A stretch of 64,000 nt of DNA from Acholeplasmatales bacterium (GTDB taxonomy: Bacteria; Bacillota_I; Bacilli_A; Acholeplasmatales; Acholeplasmataceae), in assembly GCA_031284585.1 (NCBI GenBank), contig JAITXT010000003.1, positions 62,001 to 126,000 of the forward strand, in the 5' to 3' direction. Both the position numbers and the translations under genes were made by a program. The notes under the pieces were generated by a model. That model made no database searches and had not been told where the DNA came from. It saw nothing but the letters and a program-made list of their open reading frames with translations. Each line of letters opens with the position of its first letter. Position 1 is the first letter of the stretch. Positions 37,135 to 46,696 of this stretch are shown piece after piece.

Positions 37135-37809
37135 ATGGCACGCGTTGAAAAGAAAACAAAAAAAGAAGAATCAATTAAGGAATTAAAATTAGAAGTAGAA
37201 AAGAAGAAAATTATTTGGGGTAAAATTACACTTACTAGTCTTTGGATTGGACTTGGAGTTGCAATTACTGCTGCAGTTACAGTATTAATTGTAATTTTAG
37301 TTAATTTCTTATTAAAAAAAGATGATGAAGAAAACATTTTATTTAAAGATTATAATAAAATAACTTCAGTTGAATTAAATTACTTAATTGGAAGATCAGC
37401 AGAGAATGATGAAATTTTCGGTACATTCGAAAAATTTAAAGAATCAAATAAAAAAATATACGATATTTTATATAAAGATACTTTTTTTGATGTTGTTCTA
37501 ATTTATTTTTATGACTCAACTAAAATTGATGATGATTATCTTAAAGAAGAGATAGAAAATCATGAAGAGTTAAAAGAAATGGCATTTTTCTTATTTGATA
37601 TTTCTCTTGATGGAAATAAAGATTCACTTTCTTCATATGATTATATAACAAATATTATTAATGAAAAGGATTATTTTCTTTTAGTTTTCAATGTAGATAA
37701 TGGTTCTTGGACCGAACCAAGTAATCAACATTTTAAAGTTTGGAGTACCAAATCTACTATTACTGTTTATTTTGAAAAGTTCTTGAATGAAAGGAGTTCT
37801 TCAAGATGA
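37135..37809 (+). CDS. Single-pass membrane protein of unknown function
   Basis: I do not recognise this 224-residue protein. It has a Lys/Glu-rich cytosolic N terminus (1-28), one strong membrane helix (about 34-60), and an extracytoplasmic domain of about 160 acidic residues with alternating helix/strand character (FFDVVLIYFYDS, DYFLLVFNVDN). The latter resembles thioredoxin-fold rhythm but lacks a CxxC. GAGG precedes the ATG. It overlaps tex by 4 bases. Confidence 0.65.
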   Translation: MARVEKKTKKEESIKELKLEVEKKKIIWGKITLTSLWIGLGVAITAAVTVLIVILVNFLLKKDDEENILFKDYNKITSVELNYLIGRSAENDEIFGTFEKFKESNKKIYDILYKDTFFDVVLIYFYDSTKIDDDYLKEEIENHEELKEMAFFLFDISLDGNKDSLSSYDYITNIINEKDYFLLVFNVDNGSWTEPSNQHFKVWSTKSTITVYFEKFLNERSSSR

Positions 37810-39980
37810 ATGAATCAATTATTAAAGAAGTAGTAGAATCTCTAGGTATTTCTTTAAAACAAGTTAAAGCAGTCTTAGATTTACTAAATGAAGGTGGTAC
37901 TATCCCTTTTATTGCTAGATATAGAAAAGAAGTAACTGGTGGATTAGATGAAGAACAAATTATGGATATTCACAAAGTTTGGGAATATCAAAATACTCTA
38001 TTCGACCGCAAAGAAGCAGTTATTAAAGCAATTGATGAAAGAGGACTTTTAACTGAAGAACTAAAGAATGATATTCTAAATGCTAAGAAACTAGTTGACG
38101 TAGAAGATTTATATCGTCCATATAAGGAAAAGAAAAAAACAAAAGCAACTGATGCTATAGCTAAAGGCTTACAGGGACTTGCTGATTTTATTCTAAGTTT
38201 CCCAAGTTCTTCTCTTACAGAAGAAGCAAAGAAATATATTAACGAAGAGAAAAAAGTTTTGACAACTTCTGATGCAATTGAAGGAGCAAAATACATAATT
38301 GCGGAAAAAGTATCAGATAATCCAGAATATAACAAAACAATTCGTGAAACTACTTATAATGAGGGCTTTATAACAGCTTCAGTTAAAAAAAATGCAGAAG
38401 ATCCGAATAAAGTTTATGAATTATATTATGAATATGAAGAAGCTATTCCAAATGCAAAACCTCATAGAATATTAGCTATTAATCGAGCTGAAGACGAAAA
38501 AGTATTAACTGTTAAGATTGATACAGACACTGAAAAGAATGTTAACTATTTACAAAAGAAAGTTATCTTAAAAAATAATAATCCTGAAATTGTAAATGTC
38601 TTAAAAGAAGCAATTGATGATTCTTATAAAAGACTTCTATTTCCAAGTGTGGAAAGAGATATTCGTTCTGAATTAACTGGAAAAGCAGAAGAACAAGCAA
38701 TTGAAGTATTTGCAGACAATCTTCAAAAACTTCTTTTACAACCACCTCTAAAAGGTAATACGATTTTAGGTTTTGACCCTGGTTTTAGAACTGGATGTAA
38801 ATTAGCAGTAATAGGAAAAACAGGAAACTTTATCGCGAAAGACGTTATTTATCCTCATGAAAAGAGATTAGGAAGTACTGCAGATTCTGAACTAGTTGCT
38901 ACTTCAAGAGCAAAAGTTCTTAATTTAATTAACAAATATAAAGTTGATATCATTGCTATAGGTAATGGAACAGCATCTAGAGAATCAGAAAAATTTATTT
39001 CTGATTTAATTAAAAATAATTTATTAAATGTAAAATACGTTATTGTTTCTGAAGCAGGTGCATCAGTTTATTCAGCTAGTGAATTAGCTAGAGAAGAATT
39101 CCCTGATTTTTCTGTAGAAGAGAGATCTGCCGCATCAATTGCTAGAAGAATTCAAGATCCTCTTTCAGAACTTGTTAAAATTGATCCTAAGTCAATTGGG
39201 GTTGGTCAATATCAACACGATGTAACTCCTAAAAAACTTGCTGACTCGCTAAATTTTGTAGTATCTAGTGCCGTTAACTCTGTAGGAGTTGATGTTAATA
39301 CTGCTTCAAAATCTTTACTTATTTACATTGCTGGTTTAAATAAAACTAGTGCTGATAAATTGATTAATTATAGAAACAAGAATGGAAGATTTAATTCTCG
39401 AAAAGAACTTCAAAATTTACTCAGTGCTAAAGCATACGAACAATCAATTGGTTTTTTAAGAATTACTGATGGAGATGAATTTTTAGATATGACAAGTATT
39501 CATCCAGAAAGTTACGAAAGTGCTAAAAAAATAATGACTCAATACGGAATAACTTCCAATTTAATTGGTCGTGATGATATTAAACCTCTTATAAATAAAA
39601 TAGATAGAAAAGCATTAGCTAAAGAATTATCAATAGATCATTATACTCTTGAATTGATATTAGATGCATTTATAAAACCTTTAAGAGACCCTAGAGATAG
39701 TTTCCCTCAACCTATTCTAAAAAGTGATGTACTTCAATTAAAAGATTTAACTCTAGGTATGGAATTACAAGGTACAGTAAGAAATGTTGTGGATTTTGGA
39801 GCATTTGTTGATATTGGTTTACATGAAGATGGATTAGTTCATATTTCAAAATTGTCTAAAAACTTCATTAAACATCCTAGAGACATTGTTCATGTTGGTG
39901 ATATTGTTACTGTATACGTTATTAAGATAGATGAAACAAGAGGTAAGGTTGGTCTATCAATGGTAAAAGAATTAGCTTAA
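37806..39980 (+). CDS. tex: S1-domain RNA-binding protein Tex
   Basis: Conserved nucleic-acid binding protein linked to transcription and ribosome integrity. The 724-residue product has the Tex layout: N-terminal helical domain (IPFIARYRKEVTGGLDEEQI), YqgF/RNase-H-like domain (LGFDPGFRTGCKLAVI), helix-hairpin-helix (VDVNTASKSLLIYIAGL), and a C-terminal S1 domain (MELQGTVRNVVDFGAFVDIGLHEDGLVHIS, quoted here only as GTVRNVVDFGAFVDIG). GGAG stands before the ATG. Length is typical. Confidence 0.96.
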   Translation: MNESIIKEVVESLGISLKQVKAVLDLLNEGGTIPFIARYRKEVTGGLDEEQIMDIHKVWEYQNTLFDRKEAVIKAIDERGLLTEELKNDILNAKKLVDVEDLYRPYKEKKKTKATDAIAKGLQGLADFILSFPSSSLTEEAKKYINEEKKVLTTSDAIEGAKYIIAEKVSDNPEYNKTIRETTYNEGFITASVKKNAEDPNKVYELYYEYEEAIPNAKPHRILAINRAEDEKVLTVKIDTDTEKNVNYLQKKVILKNNNPEIVNVLKEAIDDSYKRLLFPSVERDIRSELTGKAEEQAIEVFADNLQKLLLQPPLKGNTILGFDPGFRTGCKLAVIGKTGNFIAKDVIYPHEKRLGSTADSELVATSRAKVLNLINKYKVDIIAIGNGTASRESEKFISDLIKNNLLNVKYVIVSEAGASVYSASELAREEFPDFSVEERSAASIARRIQDPLSELVKIDPKSIGVGQYQHDVTPKKLADSLNFVVSSAVNSVGVDVNTASKSLLIYIAGLNKTSADKLINYRNKNGRFNSRKELQNLLSAKAYEQSIGFLRITDGDEFLDMTSIHPESYESAKKIMTQYGITSNLIGRDDIKPLINKIDRKALAKELSIDHYTLELILDAFIKPLRDPRDSFPQPILKSDVLQLKDLTLGMELQGTVRNVVDFGAFVDIGLHEDGLVHISKLSKNFIKHPRDIVHVGDIVTVYVIKIDETRGKVGLSMVKELA

Positions 39981-40011
39981 TAAACTATATTTTATTAACA
40001 AGAATAATATT

Positions 40012-40040
40012 TTGTAATATTTCTTTGTTTTTGATATAAT
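40012..40040 (+). promoter_or_regulatory. Promoter of tRNA-Ser
   Basis: TTGTAA (40012-40017), 17 bases, TATAAT (40035-40040). Transcription would begin just before the mature 5' end. Confidence 0.8.
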
Positions 40041-40049
40041 AATTATAGT

Positions 40050-40139
40050 GGAGTAGTACTCAAGTGGTTAAGAGGCGCCCCTGCTAAGGGTGTAGGTCGG
40101 GTAACTGGCGCAAGAGTTCGAACCTCTTCTGCTCCGCCA
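40050..40139 (+). tRNA. tRNA-Ser (GCU)
   Basis: A 90-base cloverleaf with a long variable arm. Acceptor GGAGTAG pairs with CTGCTCC, the anticodon loop CTGCTAA reads GCT, the T-arm is AAGAG TTCGAAC CTCTT, and discriminator G plus an encoded CCA end the gene. Confidence 0.96.
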
Positions 40140-40154
40140 TGTTAATTTTAAATT

Positions 40155-40191
40155 TCTCTTGAATTTTTTAAAATCTAATATTTTCAAGAGA
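40155..40191. repeat. Inverted repeat after tRNA-Ser
   Basis: TCTCTTGAA (40155-40163) and TTCAAGAGA (40183-40191) pair over 9 bp with a 19-base loop, followed by an A-run and then a second hairpin. Possibly part of the tRNA 3' processing region. Confidence 0.5.
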
Positions 40192-40193
40192 AT

Positions 40194-40229
40194 AAAAAAA
40201 GGATACTTCTTAAAGTATCCTTTTTTTAA
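40194..40229. terminator. Bidirectional terminator between tRNA-Ser and whiA
   Basis: AAGGATACTT (40199-40208) and AAGTATCCTT (40213-40222) form a 10-bp stem with a CTTA loop, with A on the left and T on the right, so it works in both directions. Confidence 0.9.
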
Positions 40230-41131
40230 TCAATTATATTCTCTTTTATCGATAGAGCTTTATTTAATTTTCTATTAAAAGTAGTTCTAGATATTGAAGT
40301 ACCATAAATCAAATTATACTGAGTAGTTAATTCTCTTAAATTAAGAGTATTATTTTCTTTTCGACATTTTATAATATTTTGTAGTTCTTCACTAAGTAAA
40401 TGAGTAGCATTTGATTTATAAATTTCATCTATAATAGCTATCTGCTTACTAGCAGAATTAATAGTTTTCATGTCGTTAGCAACCCCAACATTAGAAATCC
40501 TTATTTTACTTGCTATCATATCACGTCTAATGATTTCATCTTCTAACTTATAGGCACAATTATTTGCTCCAATTAAAAATAGAAAATAAGAAATTCCAGT
40601 TGAATTTTTTAAATAAATAACGTAATTCTTTTTTCTAACCGTTATCTTGCAATTAGAATCAAAGTAGTTAATAACACGCTGAATAAATAGGGCTAAAGAG
40701 CTATTTTTTGTAACAATTTCTAGATGGTATTTTAGACTATAAGGCGAATTAATGGAACCTGAGGTTAAAAAAACTGCTCTTAAAAAACTTCTCTTTAAAT
40801 CATCAGAATTAAGTAAAAAATCAAAATGATCAAAATCATTTTTTAATACACATCTTTCTAAAAGTTCATTAGAATCTAAAAGTTCTACTAACACTTTTAC
40901 TTTTCCGTCACTTTGGTACTTTGTTACTTTGGTGACTGGTTTAATAGTGTTATTTAAATTAGATATAAAACGTCTTGCAATTGATAAAGAAGAAGTAAAA
41001 AAAACATATGTGTCCTCATATTTTTTAGTCGCTAGTGACCAAAAAGCTAGTAATTCAGCTAACATCTCATCTGTCGAGACCTTTTGCTGTATTAATTCTT
41101 CCTTAACTTCTTTATTAAAAGATATATTCAT
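40226..41131 (-). CDS. whiA: DNA-binding protein WhiA
   Basis: Homologue of the sporulation/cell-division regulator WhiA, conserved in nearly all Gram-positive bacteria. The 301-residue protein has N-terminal WhiA segments (SFNKEVKEELI, LLAFWSLA), a LAGLIDADG-like domain (FLRAVFLTSGSINSP, GISYFLFLIGA), and a C-terminal helix-turn-helix (NLRELTTQYNLIYGTSISRTTFNRKLNK, key part SISRTTFNRKL). It is the last gene of the hprK-lgt-whiA unit, with 12 bases between it and lgt. Confidence 0.93.
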   Translation of the reverse strand: MNISFNKEVKEELIQQKVSTDEMLAELLAFWSLATKKYEDTYVFFTSSLSIARRFISNLNNTIKPVTKVTKYQSDGKVKVLVELLDSNELLERCVLKNDFDHFDFLLNSDDLKRSFLRAVFLTSGSINSPYSLKYHLEIVTKNSSLALFIQRVINYFDSNCKITVRKKNYVIYLKNSTGISYFLFLIGANNCAYKLEDEIIRRDMIASKIRISNVGVANDMKTINSASKQIAIIDEIYKSNATHLLSEELQNIIKCRKENNTLNLRELTTQYNLIYGTSISRTTFNRKLNKALSIKENIID

Positions 41132-41143
41132 CTTAAACTATAA

Positions 41144-42193
41144 CTAAACTATTGAATCAGATGAATGAACATCATCATTAGTATCAACACTATTTTCTAA
41201 ATCTTGAGTAGGTTTTTTAGTTTTTTCAACGAAGCCATCAAAATCTTTGTAACTAGGCAAGTTTTTAAGAAATACTCTTTTTAAGATTAGATAAATTATT
41301 CCAATAACTACAAACACATAACTTAATAATATGTTTATAGGAACTCCTCCAAAATAAAGCGAATCATGTGCTGCTCCTAGTACCCTTAAAGGTTCAATGA
41401 TAGCGGCTCTTCCAAATCCATACCAAATCAAATATAAACCAAGTAAATCTCCAAGTTTTTCATACTTATTTTTTCTTATAAAAAGAAGTAATACTAAACC
41501 CACAAAGTTCCAAATCCCTTCATATAAAAATGTCGGATGATGAATAACCCCAGAAATAGTTGTCTGGTTTAAAATAAACTTAGGTATAACATTTAATAAA
41601 AATCCACTTTCAATTGCTGGACCATATAATTCACCATTCATAAAATTACCCCATCTTCCAATAATTTGACCAATTAGAAAACCAGGAAGTAATATATCAA
41701 AAATAAAGAAAATATTAATCTTCTTCCATTTACAACAAATAATTGCAAAAATAATTGCAAAAATGATTGCTCCATGAATTGCAAGTCCACCATTTCTGAT
41801 ATTTATTATGTCTAAAAAAGTGGGATAAGTTTCTTTATCAAAATCAAAGAAAACATAATATAGTCTTGCACCTAGTATAGCTGTTACTACGCATATTAAT
41901 AATGCAGTATAGAAATCATCAACATTAATTCTCTTAAGTCTAACTTCATAAAGAGCAACAATTATAGCAGATATTATTCCTGTCATAATAAAAAGAGCAT
42001 ACCAAACGATCTCGAAATCAAATATCCTTATAGCAACTTTATCATATGGAAATCCTTTTTGAGGAATAACTGCAAGTCCTAAAATAAACAAGAAAAGAAA
42101 TCCAACTAAAGAATACAAAAAAGTATGAACATATAACTCTCTAGATTTAATTTTAGTAATAATTTTTTTGAAAAATGTAGTTAATTTATTCAA
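41144..42193 (-). CDS. lgt: Phosphatidylglycerol--prolipoprotein diacylglyceryl transferase
   Basis: Membrane enzyme that lipidates the lipobox Cys of prolipoproteins; it would act on the two lipoproteins seen in this window. Over about 349 residues it has seven hydrophobic segments, GGLAIHGA (catalytic His region), the signature GRWGNFMNGELYG, HPTFLYE and FGRAAIIEPLR. It is longer than most Lgt (about 270-300) at both ends. The open frame continues to an ATG at 42247, but GAGGAT (42206-42201) fits the TTG at 42193, which would overlap the hprK stop by only a few bases; this start is inferred. Confidence 0.92.
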   Translation of the reverse strand: MNKLTTFFKKIITKIKSRELYVHTFLYSLVGFLFLFILGLAVIPQKGFPYDKVAIRIFDFEIVWYALFIMTGIISAIIVALYEVRLKRINVDDFYTALLICVVTAILGARLYYVFFDFDKETYPTFLDIINIRNGGLAIHGAIIFAIIFAIICCKWKKINIFFIFDILLPGFLIGQIIGRWGNFMNGELYGPAIESGFLLNVIPKFILNQTTISGVIHHPTFLYEGIWNFVGLVLLLFIRKNKYEKLGDLLGLYLIWYGFGRAAIIEPLRVLGAAHDSLYFGGVPINILLSYVFVVIGIIYLILKRVFLKNLPSYKDFDGFVEKTKKPTQDLENSVDTNDDVHSSDSIV

Positions 42194-43106
42194 TTTTTTT
42201 ATCCTCAACTTGGCTAAGCCCTTCCTGTAATGCTTTTGCGGAATCATATCCTAGATATTTTAATTTTTGATTAGTTACAGCACTTTCTAAAAGAGTTGCT
42301 AAATTTCTTCCTGCTTTGACAGGAATAACAATTCTAGGTAATTTAGTATTAAAAATCACTGTAGTATCATTTTCTAGTCCAAATCTATCATATTTTTTCT
42401 CTTCGTTCCAATTTTCCAAATGAACTATAAATCTTATTTTTTTATTTTCACGGTAAGCACCTGGTCCAAACATTCTAACCGAATCAATAATTCCAATACC
42501 ACGAATTTCCAAAAATTTTTCTAATCCTTGAGGAGCATTACCAACTATTAGTCCAGGAACTACTTCATAAACTTCCACAACATCATCACTAATTAGAATG
42601 TGACCTCTCTTAAGTAATTCTAGTGCGGTTTCGCTTTTACCAACTCCTGATTCTCCTGTAATTAAAGTTCCAATACCCATGATATCCATAAGAACACCGT
42701 GGAGTGCAATTTTAGGAGTAAGTTTCTCATGCAAATAAGAATAGAGTTGAGAAAATAAAGTATTAGTACGTAAATTAGTTTTTAAAATAGGTATTTCATG
42801 TTTATTAGATAAAGCAATAAATATATCATTTATTTCAACATTAGTAGAAAAAACAACTACCGGAGGTTTTTCTGATAACAAAGTATCTATTCTTTCATAC
42901 TCAGTTTTAGGATCTAGAGTTTTTAAATAAGACATTTCTCTACTTCCTATTAACATAACTCTTTCACTATCATAATATTCTGTATATCCAGTTAATTCTA
43001 AACCAGGACGAGTTATATTATCGACTGTAATCTCTTTTGATAACCATTCGGCACCATTTATCACTTCAAGTTTTAAATCATTAATCAAATTTTTAATCGT
43101 AATCAA
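42186..43106 (-). CDS. hprK: HPr kinase/phosphorylase
   Basis: Phosphorylates HPr at Ser46 in response to glycolytic metabolites and so drives carbon catabolite control; it implies a PTS elsewhere. The 306-residue protein has LHGVLMD (His), P-loop GESGVGKS (151-158), ISDDVVEV, and the HPrK signature EIRGIGIIDSV. Start TTG 43106 is chosen because a perfect GGAGG (43118-43114) is 7 bases away; the TTG at 43112 is only 1 base from it. Next to lgt as in Bacillus. Confidence 0.95.
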   Translation of the reverse strand: MITIKNLINDLKLEVINGAEWLSKEITVDNITRPGLELTGYTEYYDSERVMLIGSREMSYLKTLDPKTEYERIDTLLSEKPPVVVFSTNVEINDIFIALSNKHEIPILKTNLRTNTLFSQLYSYLHEKLTPKIALHGVLMDIMGIGTLITGESGVGKSETALELLKRGHILISDDVVEVYEVVPGLIVGNAPQGLEKFLEIRGIGIIDSVRMFGPGAYRENKKIRFIVHLENWNEEKKYDRFGLENDTTVIFNTKLPRIVIPVKAGRNLATLLESAVTNQKLKYLGYDSAKALQEGLSQVEDKKIE

Positions 43107-43112
43107 AATCAA

Positions 43113-43410
43113 ACCTCCAAATAATATAGTAAATACATTAATAATTATATAATAAATTTATAATTAAAATTCAATTTAAAAAATAAATTGTCTTAACTAA
43201 ATGGATAATAATGATAAAAAGAACTTATTTATGATATTTTAACGATAAAATGATAAAATTAAAAGAGACATTTATAAATTATAATCGCAAATTATGAAGT
43301 CTTTTGATTCATTATAGAATGTTATTAATTATTGATGAAAAGAAAACTAATTGTTTATAATGTTTATAATCGATAAATAAACTAAGATTTATGCAAAGAG
43401 AGGTCAGTCT
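43113..43410. promoter_or_regulatory. Divergent gap with tandem -10-like repeat (GTTTATAAT)
   Basis: GTTTATAAT occurs twice back to back (43353-43361 and 43362-43370), giving two TATAAT boxes 9 bases apart, 41-46 bases before the yebC start. The rest of the nearly 300 bases is AT-rich and shows no gene. This is probably the main promoter of the yebC-glyA-rnf operon. Confidence 0.5.
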
Positions 43411-44148
43411 ATGGGAAGAGCGCATGAAGTAAGAAAAGTTGCAATGGCAAAAACCGCTGCTGTAAAGAGTAAATTATATGCCAAATATGGAAAAGAAATA
43501 TATATGGCAGCAAAATCAGGTATTCCTGATCCTGATAATAACCTAGCTTTAAGAAGTATAATTGCAAAAGCAAAAAAAGAACAAGTTTCTGCGGATGTTA
43601 TTAAAAGAGCAATTGATAAAGCAAAAGGTGGACAAGGTGAGGATTATCAATCAGTAAGATATGAAGGATTCGGTTCTGGAAATTCCCTACTTATTGTGGA
43701 ATGTTTAACTGATAACGTAAGTAGAACCTATACTGATGTTAGATCTGCATTCACAAAATGTGGAGGAAAATTAGGAGTAACAGGTTCTGTTTTATTTCAA
43801 TTTACTCATCAAGCTGTAGTTACAGTTTTAAATGTAAAAGAAGATGAAATTTTAGACATCCTTATAACTAATGATATTGATGCAGATATTGAAACTACTG
43901 ATAACGATGTTACTATCTTTGGAGATGCAGCTCTTTTGTTTTCAATTAAAACTGCCCTTCAAGAAGCAAATCCTCTTTTAGAAACTACTACCGAAGAAAT
44001 AGTTTGGATTCCACAAGTTGAAACAGTATTAGATGATGAAGCATATGGAAAATTTGAACGTTTGTATAATATACTAGATGAATTAGATGATGTTCAAGAA
44101 ATATTCCACAATGTAAAAGTCCCTTCAACCGACGACGAAGATGAATGA
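43411..44148 (+). CDS. YebC/TACO1-family protein (YeeI type)
   Basis: 245-residue member of the family once described as transcription regulators and more recently linked to translation of polyproline stretches. The opening [28 protein letters not shown]-like [22 protein letters not shown], and [20 protein letters not shown] match; the opening resembles the YeeI/YeeN branch. AGAGAGGT lies before the ATG. It overlaps glyA by 8 bases, so it is the first gene of the large Rnf operon. Confidence 0.92.
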   Translation: MGRAHEVRKVAMAKTAAVKSKLYAKYGKEIYMAAKSGIPDPDNNLALRSIIAKAKKEQVSADVIKRAIDKAKGGQGEDYQSVRYEGFGSGNSLLIVECLTDNVSRTYTDVRSAFTKCGGKLGVTGSVLFQFTHQAVVTVLNVKEDEILDILITNDIDADIETTDNDVTIFGDAALLFSIKTALQEANPLLETTTEEIVWIPQVETVLDDEAYGKFERLYNILDELDDVQEIFHNVKVPSTDDEDE

Positions 44149-45376
44149 TATTAATAAAATTTTTGAGTTAATTGAAGAGGAAAAAAATCGCCAAAGAACC
44201 CATATTGAATTAATAGCATCTGAAAATTATGTTTCAAAAAATGTTTTAAAAGCCCAGGGATCTATATTAACTAATAAATATGCCGAAGGATATCCTGGAA
44301 GAAGGTACTATGGTGGATGTGAGCAAGTTGACAAAATCGAAGAACTTGCAATAGAAACTCTAAAAAAACTTTTTAATTGTAAATTTGCAAATGTTCAACC
44401 ACATTCTGGTTCTCAAGCAAATATGGCTGTCTATAATGCCCTACTTAATCCTGGAGATGTAATTCTAGGTATGGGTTTAAATGATGGTGGTCATTTAACA
44501 CATGGTTATAGTATTAATTTTTCTGGAAAAGTATATAAATCAATTTCTTATGGAGTTCTTAAAGAGACGGAACTAATTGATTATAAAGAATTAAGAAATT
44601 TAGCATTAACACATCGTCCTAAATTAATTGTTTGCGGAGCAAGTTCCTATTCAAGATTAATTGATTATAAAACTTTTAGAGAAATAGCAGATGAAGTAGG
44701 TGCTTATCTTTTTGTAGATATGGCACATATTGCTGGATTGGTTGCTGCAAAACTAATTGAGTCACCTCTTACTTATGCCGATGTAGTTACTTCTACAACT
44801 CATAAAACATTGCGTGGACCTAGAGGCGGTATTATTCTAACAAATAATAGTGAAATAGCTGCATTAATTGATAAGTCAGTATTTCCTGGAATTCAAGGTG
44901 GTCCATTAATGCATGTGATTGCTGCGAAAGCAGTTGCATTTCAAGAAGCTTTAGAAAATGATTTCATAAAATATCAAGAAAAAGTTATTAGAAATGCTAA
45001 AATAATGGCAAAGAGATTTACTGAACTAGGATATAAAATTATAAGTGGTGGTACTGACAATCATCTTCTAATAGTAGAAGTAAAAAATAAAACTAATTTA
45101 ACTGGTAAGGAAACAGAAAAATTATTAAGTTTAGTTGATATTACTGTTAACAAAAATGCAATTCCATTTGATAAAGAAAAACCAAATCATGCAAGCGGAA
45201 TTAGATTAGGAACACCAGCTATTACTACTTTAGGTTTTGAAGAAGATGATGTAATTAAGATTGTTAATATTATTGACAAAGTACTTAAAAATAAAGATAA
45301 TTTAGAAGTTTTGAGAAACATAAAAGAAGAAGTACACTTATTAATGAAAGATAGATATGATAATTATCTAAATTAA
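44141..45376 (+). CDS. glyA: Serine hydroxymethyltransferase
   Basis: PLP enzyme interconverting serine and glycine with transfer of a one-carbon unit to THF; joins fhs and folD in one-carbon flow. The 411-residue protein has [42 protein letters not shown], the [11 protein letters not shown] strand, and [12 protein letters not shown] with the PLP-binding Lys. Typical length. It is only 11 bases from rnfC. Confidence 0.97.
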   Translation: MNDINKIFELIEEEKNRQRTHIELIASENYVSKNVLKAQGSILTNKYAEGYPGRRYYGGCEQVDKIEELAIETLKKLFNCKFANVQPHSGSQANMAVYNALLNPGDVILGMGLNDGGHLTHGYSINFSGKVYKSISYGVLKETELIDYKELRNLALTHRPKLIVCGASSYSRLIDYKTFREIADEVGAYLFVDMAHIAGLVAAKLIESPLTYADVVTSTTHKTLRGPRGGIILTNNSEIAALIDKSVFPGIQGGPLMHVIAAKAVAFQEALENDFIKYQEKVIRNAKIMAKRFTELGYKIISGGTDNHLLIVEVKNKTNLTGKETEKLLSLVDITVNKNAIPFDKEKPNHASGIRLGTPAITTLGFEEDDVIKIVNIIDKVLKNKDNLEVLRNIKEEVHLLMKDRYDNYLN

Positions 45377-45387
45377 AGGAAGAACAT

Positions 45388-46683
45388 ATGATTGCAAAAA
45401 ACAAAAACATCCCTGATGGAAAACATGATTTAAAATTAATGGATACTCAAAATCTTTATGATTTAGAATATTTTTACTATCCTCTTACTACAGCTAGAAC
45501 TCCTAGTGGTGAATTTAGTGTCTCAATTGGTGATACTGTTTATGTAGGAGATATTCTTGGTACAAGAAAAGCAGCTTTTTTTGAGCAACCTTTTTACTCA
45601 ACTGTAAGTGGTAAAGTAATATCAATAGAAAAGCATTTAGATCAATTTTTAAAACCACATGATTGCTTGAAAGTTCAAAGTGATGGATTATTTACAAAAT
45701 CAAGTAAATTAGTTGAAAGAAGCGATGAAGAAATTAAAAAAATTCCTCGTAATGAATTAGTAGAATTAACTAAACAAATTGGATTAATTGGTCTTGGTGG
45801 TTCTGCTTTCCCTTCATACATAAAAATGCAGACTACTGATCAAGTAGATATAATAGTTGCTAACGGAGTTGAATGCGAACCATTATTAGTATCCGATTAT
45901 CTTTTAACAAAAGAAAATTATGAAGATTTATTTAAAGGTCTACTAATTGCGATTGAAGCTTGTGGTGCAAAGAAAGGTATTATTGCTATTAAAGAAAAAT
46001 ACCATGAATTATATGAATTATTAAATGAAAAAATAGAACCATATCGAAAATTGAATCTTGAAATTAAATTAGTAGGTAACTATTATCCACAAGGTTGGGA
46101 AGTTGAAACTATTAAGTCCTCAATTGGTATTAATGTTCCGCCAGGAGAATTAACATCTAAATATGGAGTTATAGATTATAACGTTACTACTTTAATTTAT
46201 TTATATCGTGGCATTAAATATGGTTTACCAGTTGAAGAGAGAATATTCTCTTTATCTGGAAATGCTATCACCAATAAACTATATAAAGTTAAGGTTGGTT
46301 CTCTTTTACAAGATATTATTGATAAAGATAATCCTATTTATTCTGATGAACAAGATAAATTATTAGTTTTAGGTGGTCCATTAATGGGAAATAACATAAA
46401 TACCTTCGATATCGTTGTTACTCCTACTATTACTAATTTAACTGTTAGTTACGCAGAAAAAATAATCGAAAATCCTTGTATAAGATGTGGATCTTGTGTG
46501 CTATCTTGTCCTGCATCGTTATCCCCTGTTCAAATTATGAACGCTTATAAGTCTAAGGATAAAGATGAATTAATTAAATTGAAAGTATCTAAATGCGTGG
46601 AATGTGGATTATGTTCATATGTTTGTACTTCAAAAATACACTTAACAGAAATAATACGTTCTGCTAAGAAATTTATAAGGTAA
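45388..46683 (+). CDS. rnfC: Rnf electron transport complex subunit C
   Basis: Peripheral NADH/FMN subunit of the ion-pumping ferredoxin:NAD oxidoreductase. The 431-residue protein has the GLGGSAFPSYIKM nucleotide-binding region, the ANGVECEPLL motif, SLBB-like middle part, and two C-terminal cluster motifs CIRCGSCVLSCP and CVECGLCSYVCT. AAAGGAAG precedes the ATG. It is the first Rnf gene, and gene order C-D-G-E-A-B is that of Firmicutes Rnf clusters. Confidence 0.95.
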   Translation: MIAKNKNIPDGKHDLKLMDTQNLYDLEYFYYPLTTARTPSGEFSVSIGDTVYVGDILGTRKAAFFEQPFYSTVSGKVISIEKHLDQFLKPHDCLKVQSDGLFTKSSKLVERSDEEIKKIPRNELVELTKQIGLIGLGGSAFPSYIKMQTTDQVDIIVANGVECEPLLVSDYLLTKENYEDLFKGLLIAIEACGAKKGIIAIKEKYHELYELLNEKIEPYRKLNLEIKLVGNYYPQGWEVETIKSSIGINVPPGELTSKYGVIDYNVTTLIYLYRGIKYGLPVEERIFSLSGNAITNKLYKVKVGSLLQDIIDKDNPIYSDEQDKLLVLGGPLMGNNINTFDIVVTPTITNLTVSYAEKIIENPCIRCGSCVLSCPASLSPVQIMNAYKSKDKDELIKLKVSKCVECGLCSYVCTSKIHLTEIIRSAKKFIR

Positions 46684-46696
46684 GGAGAATAATACT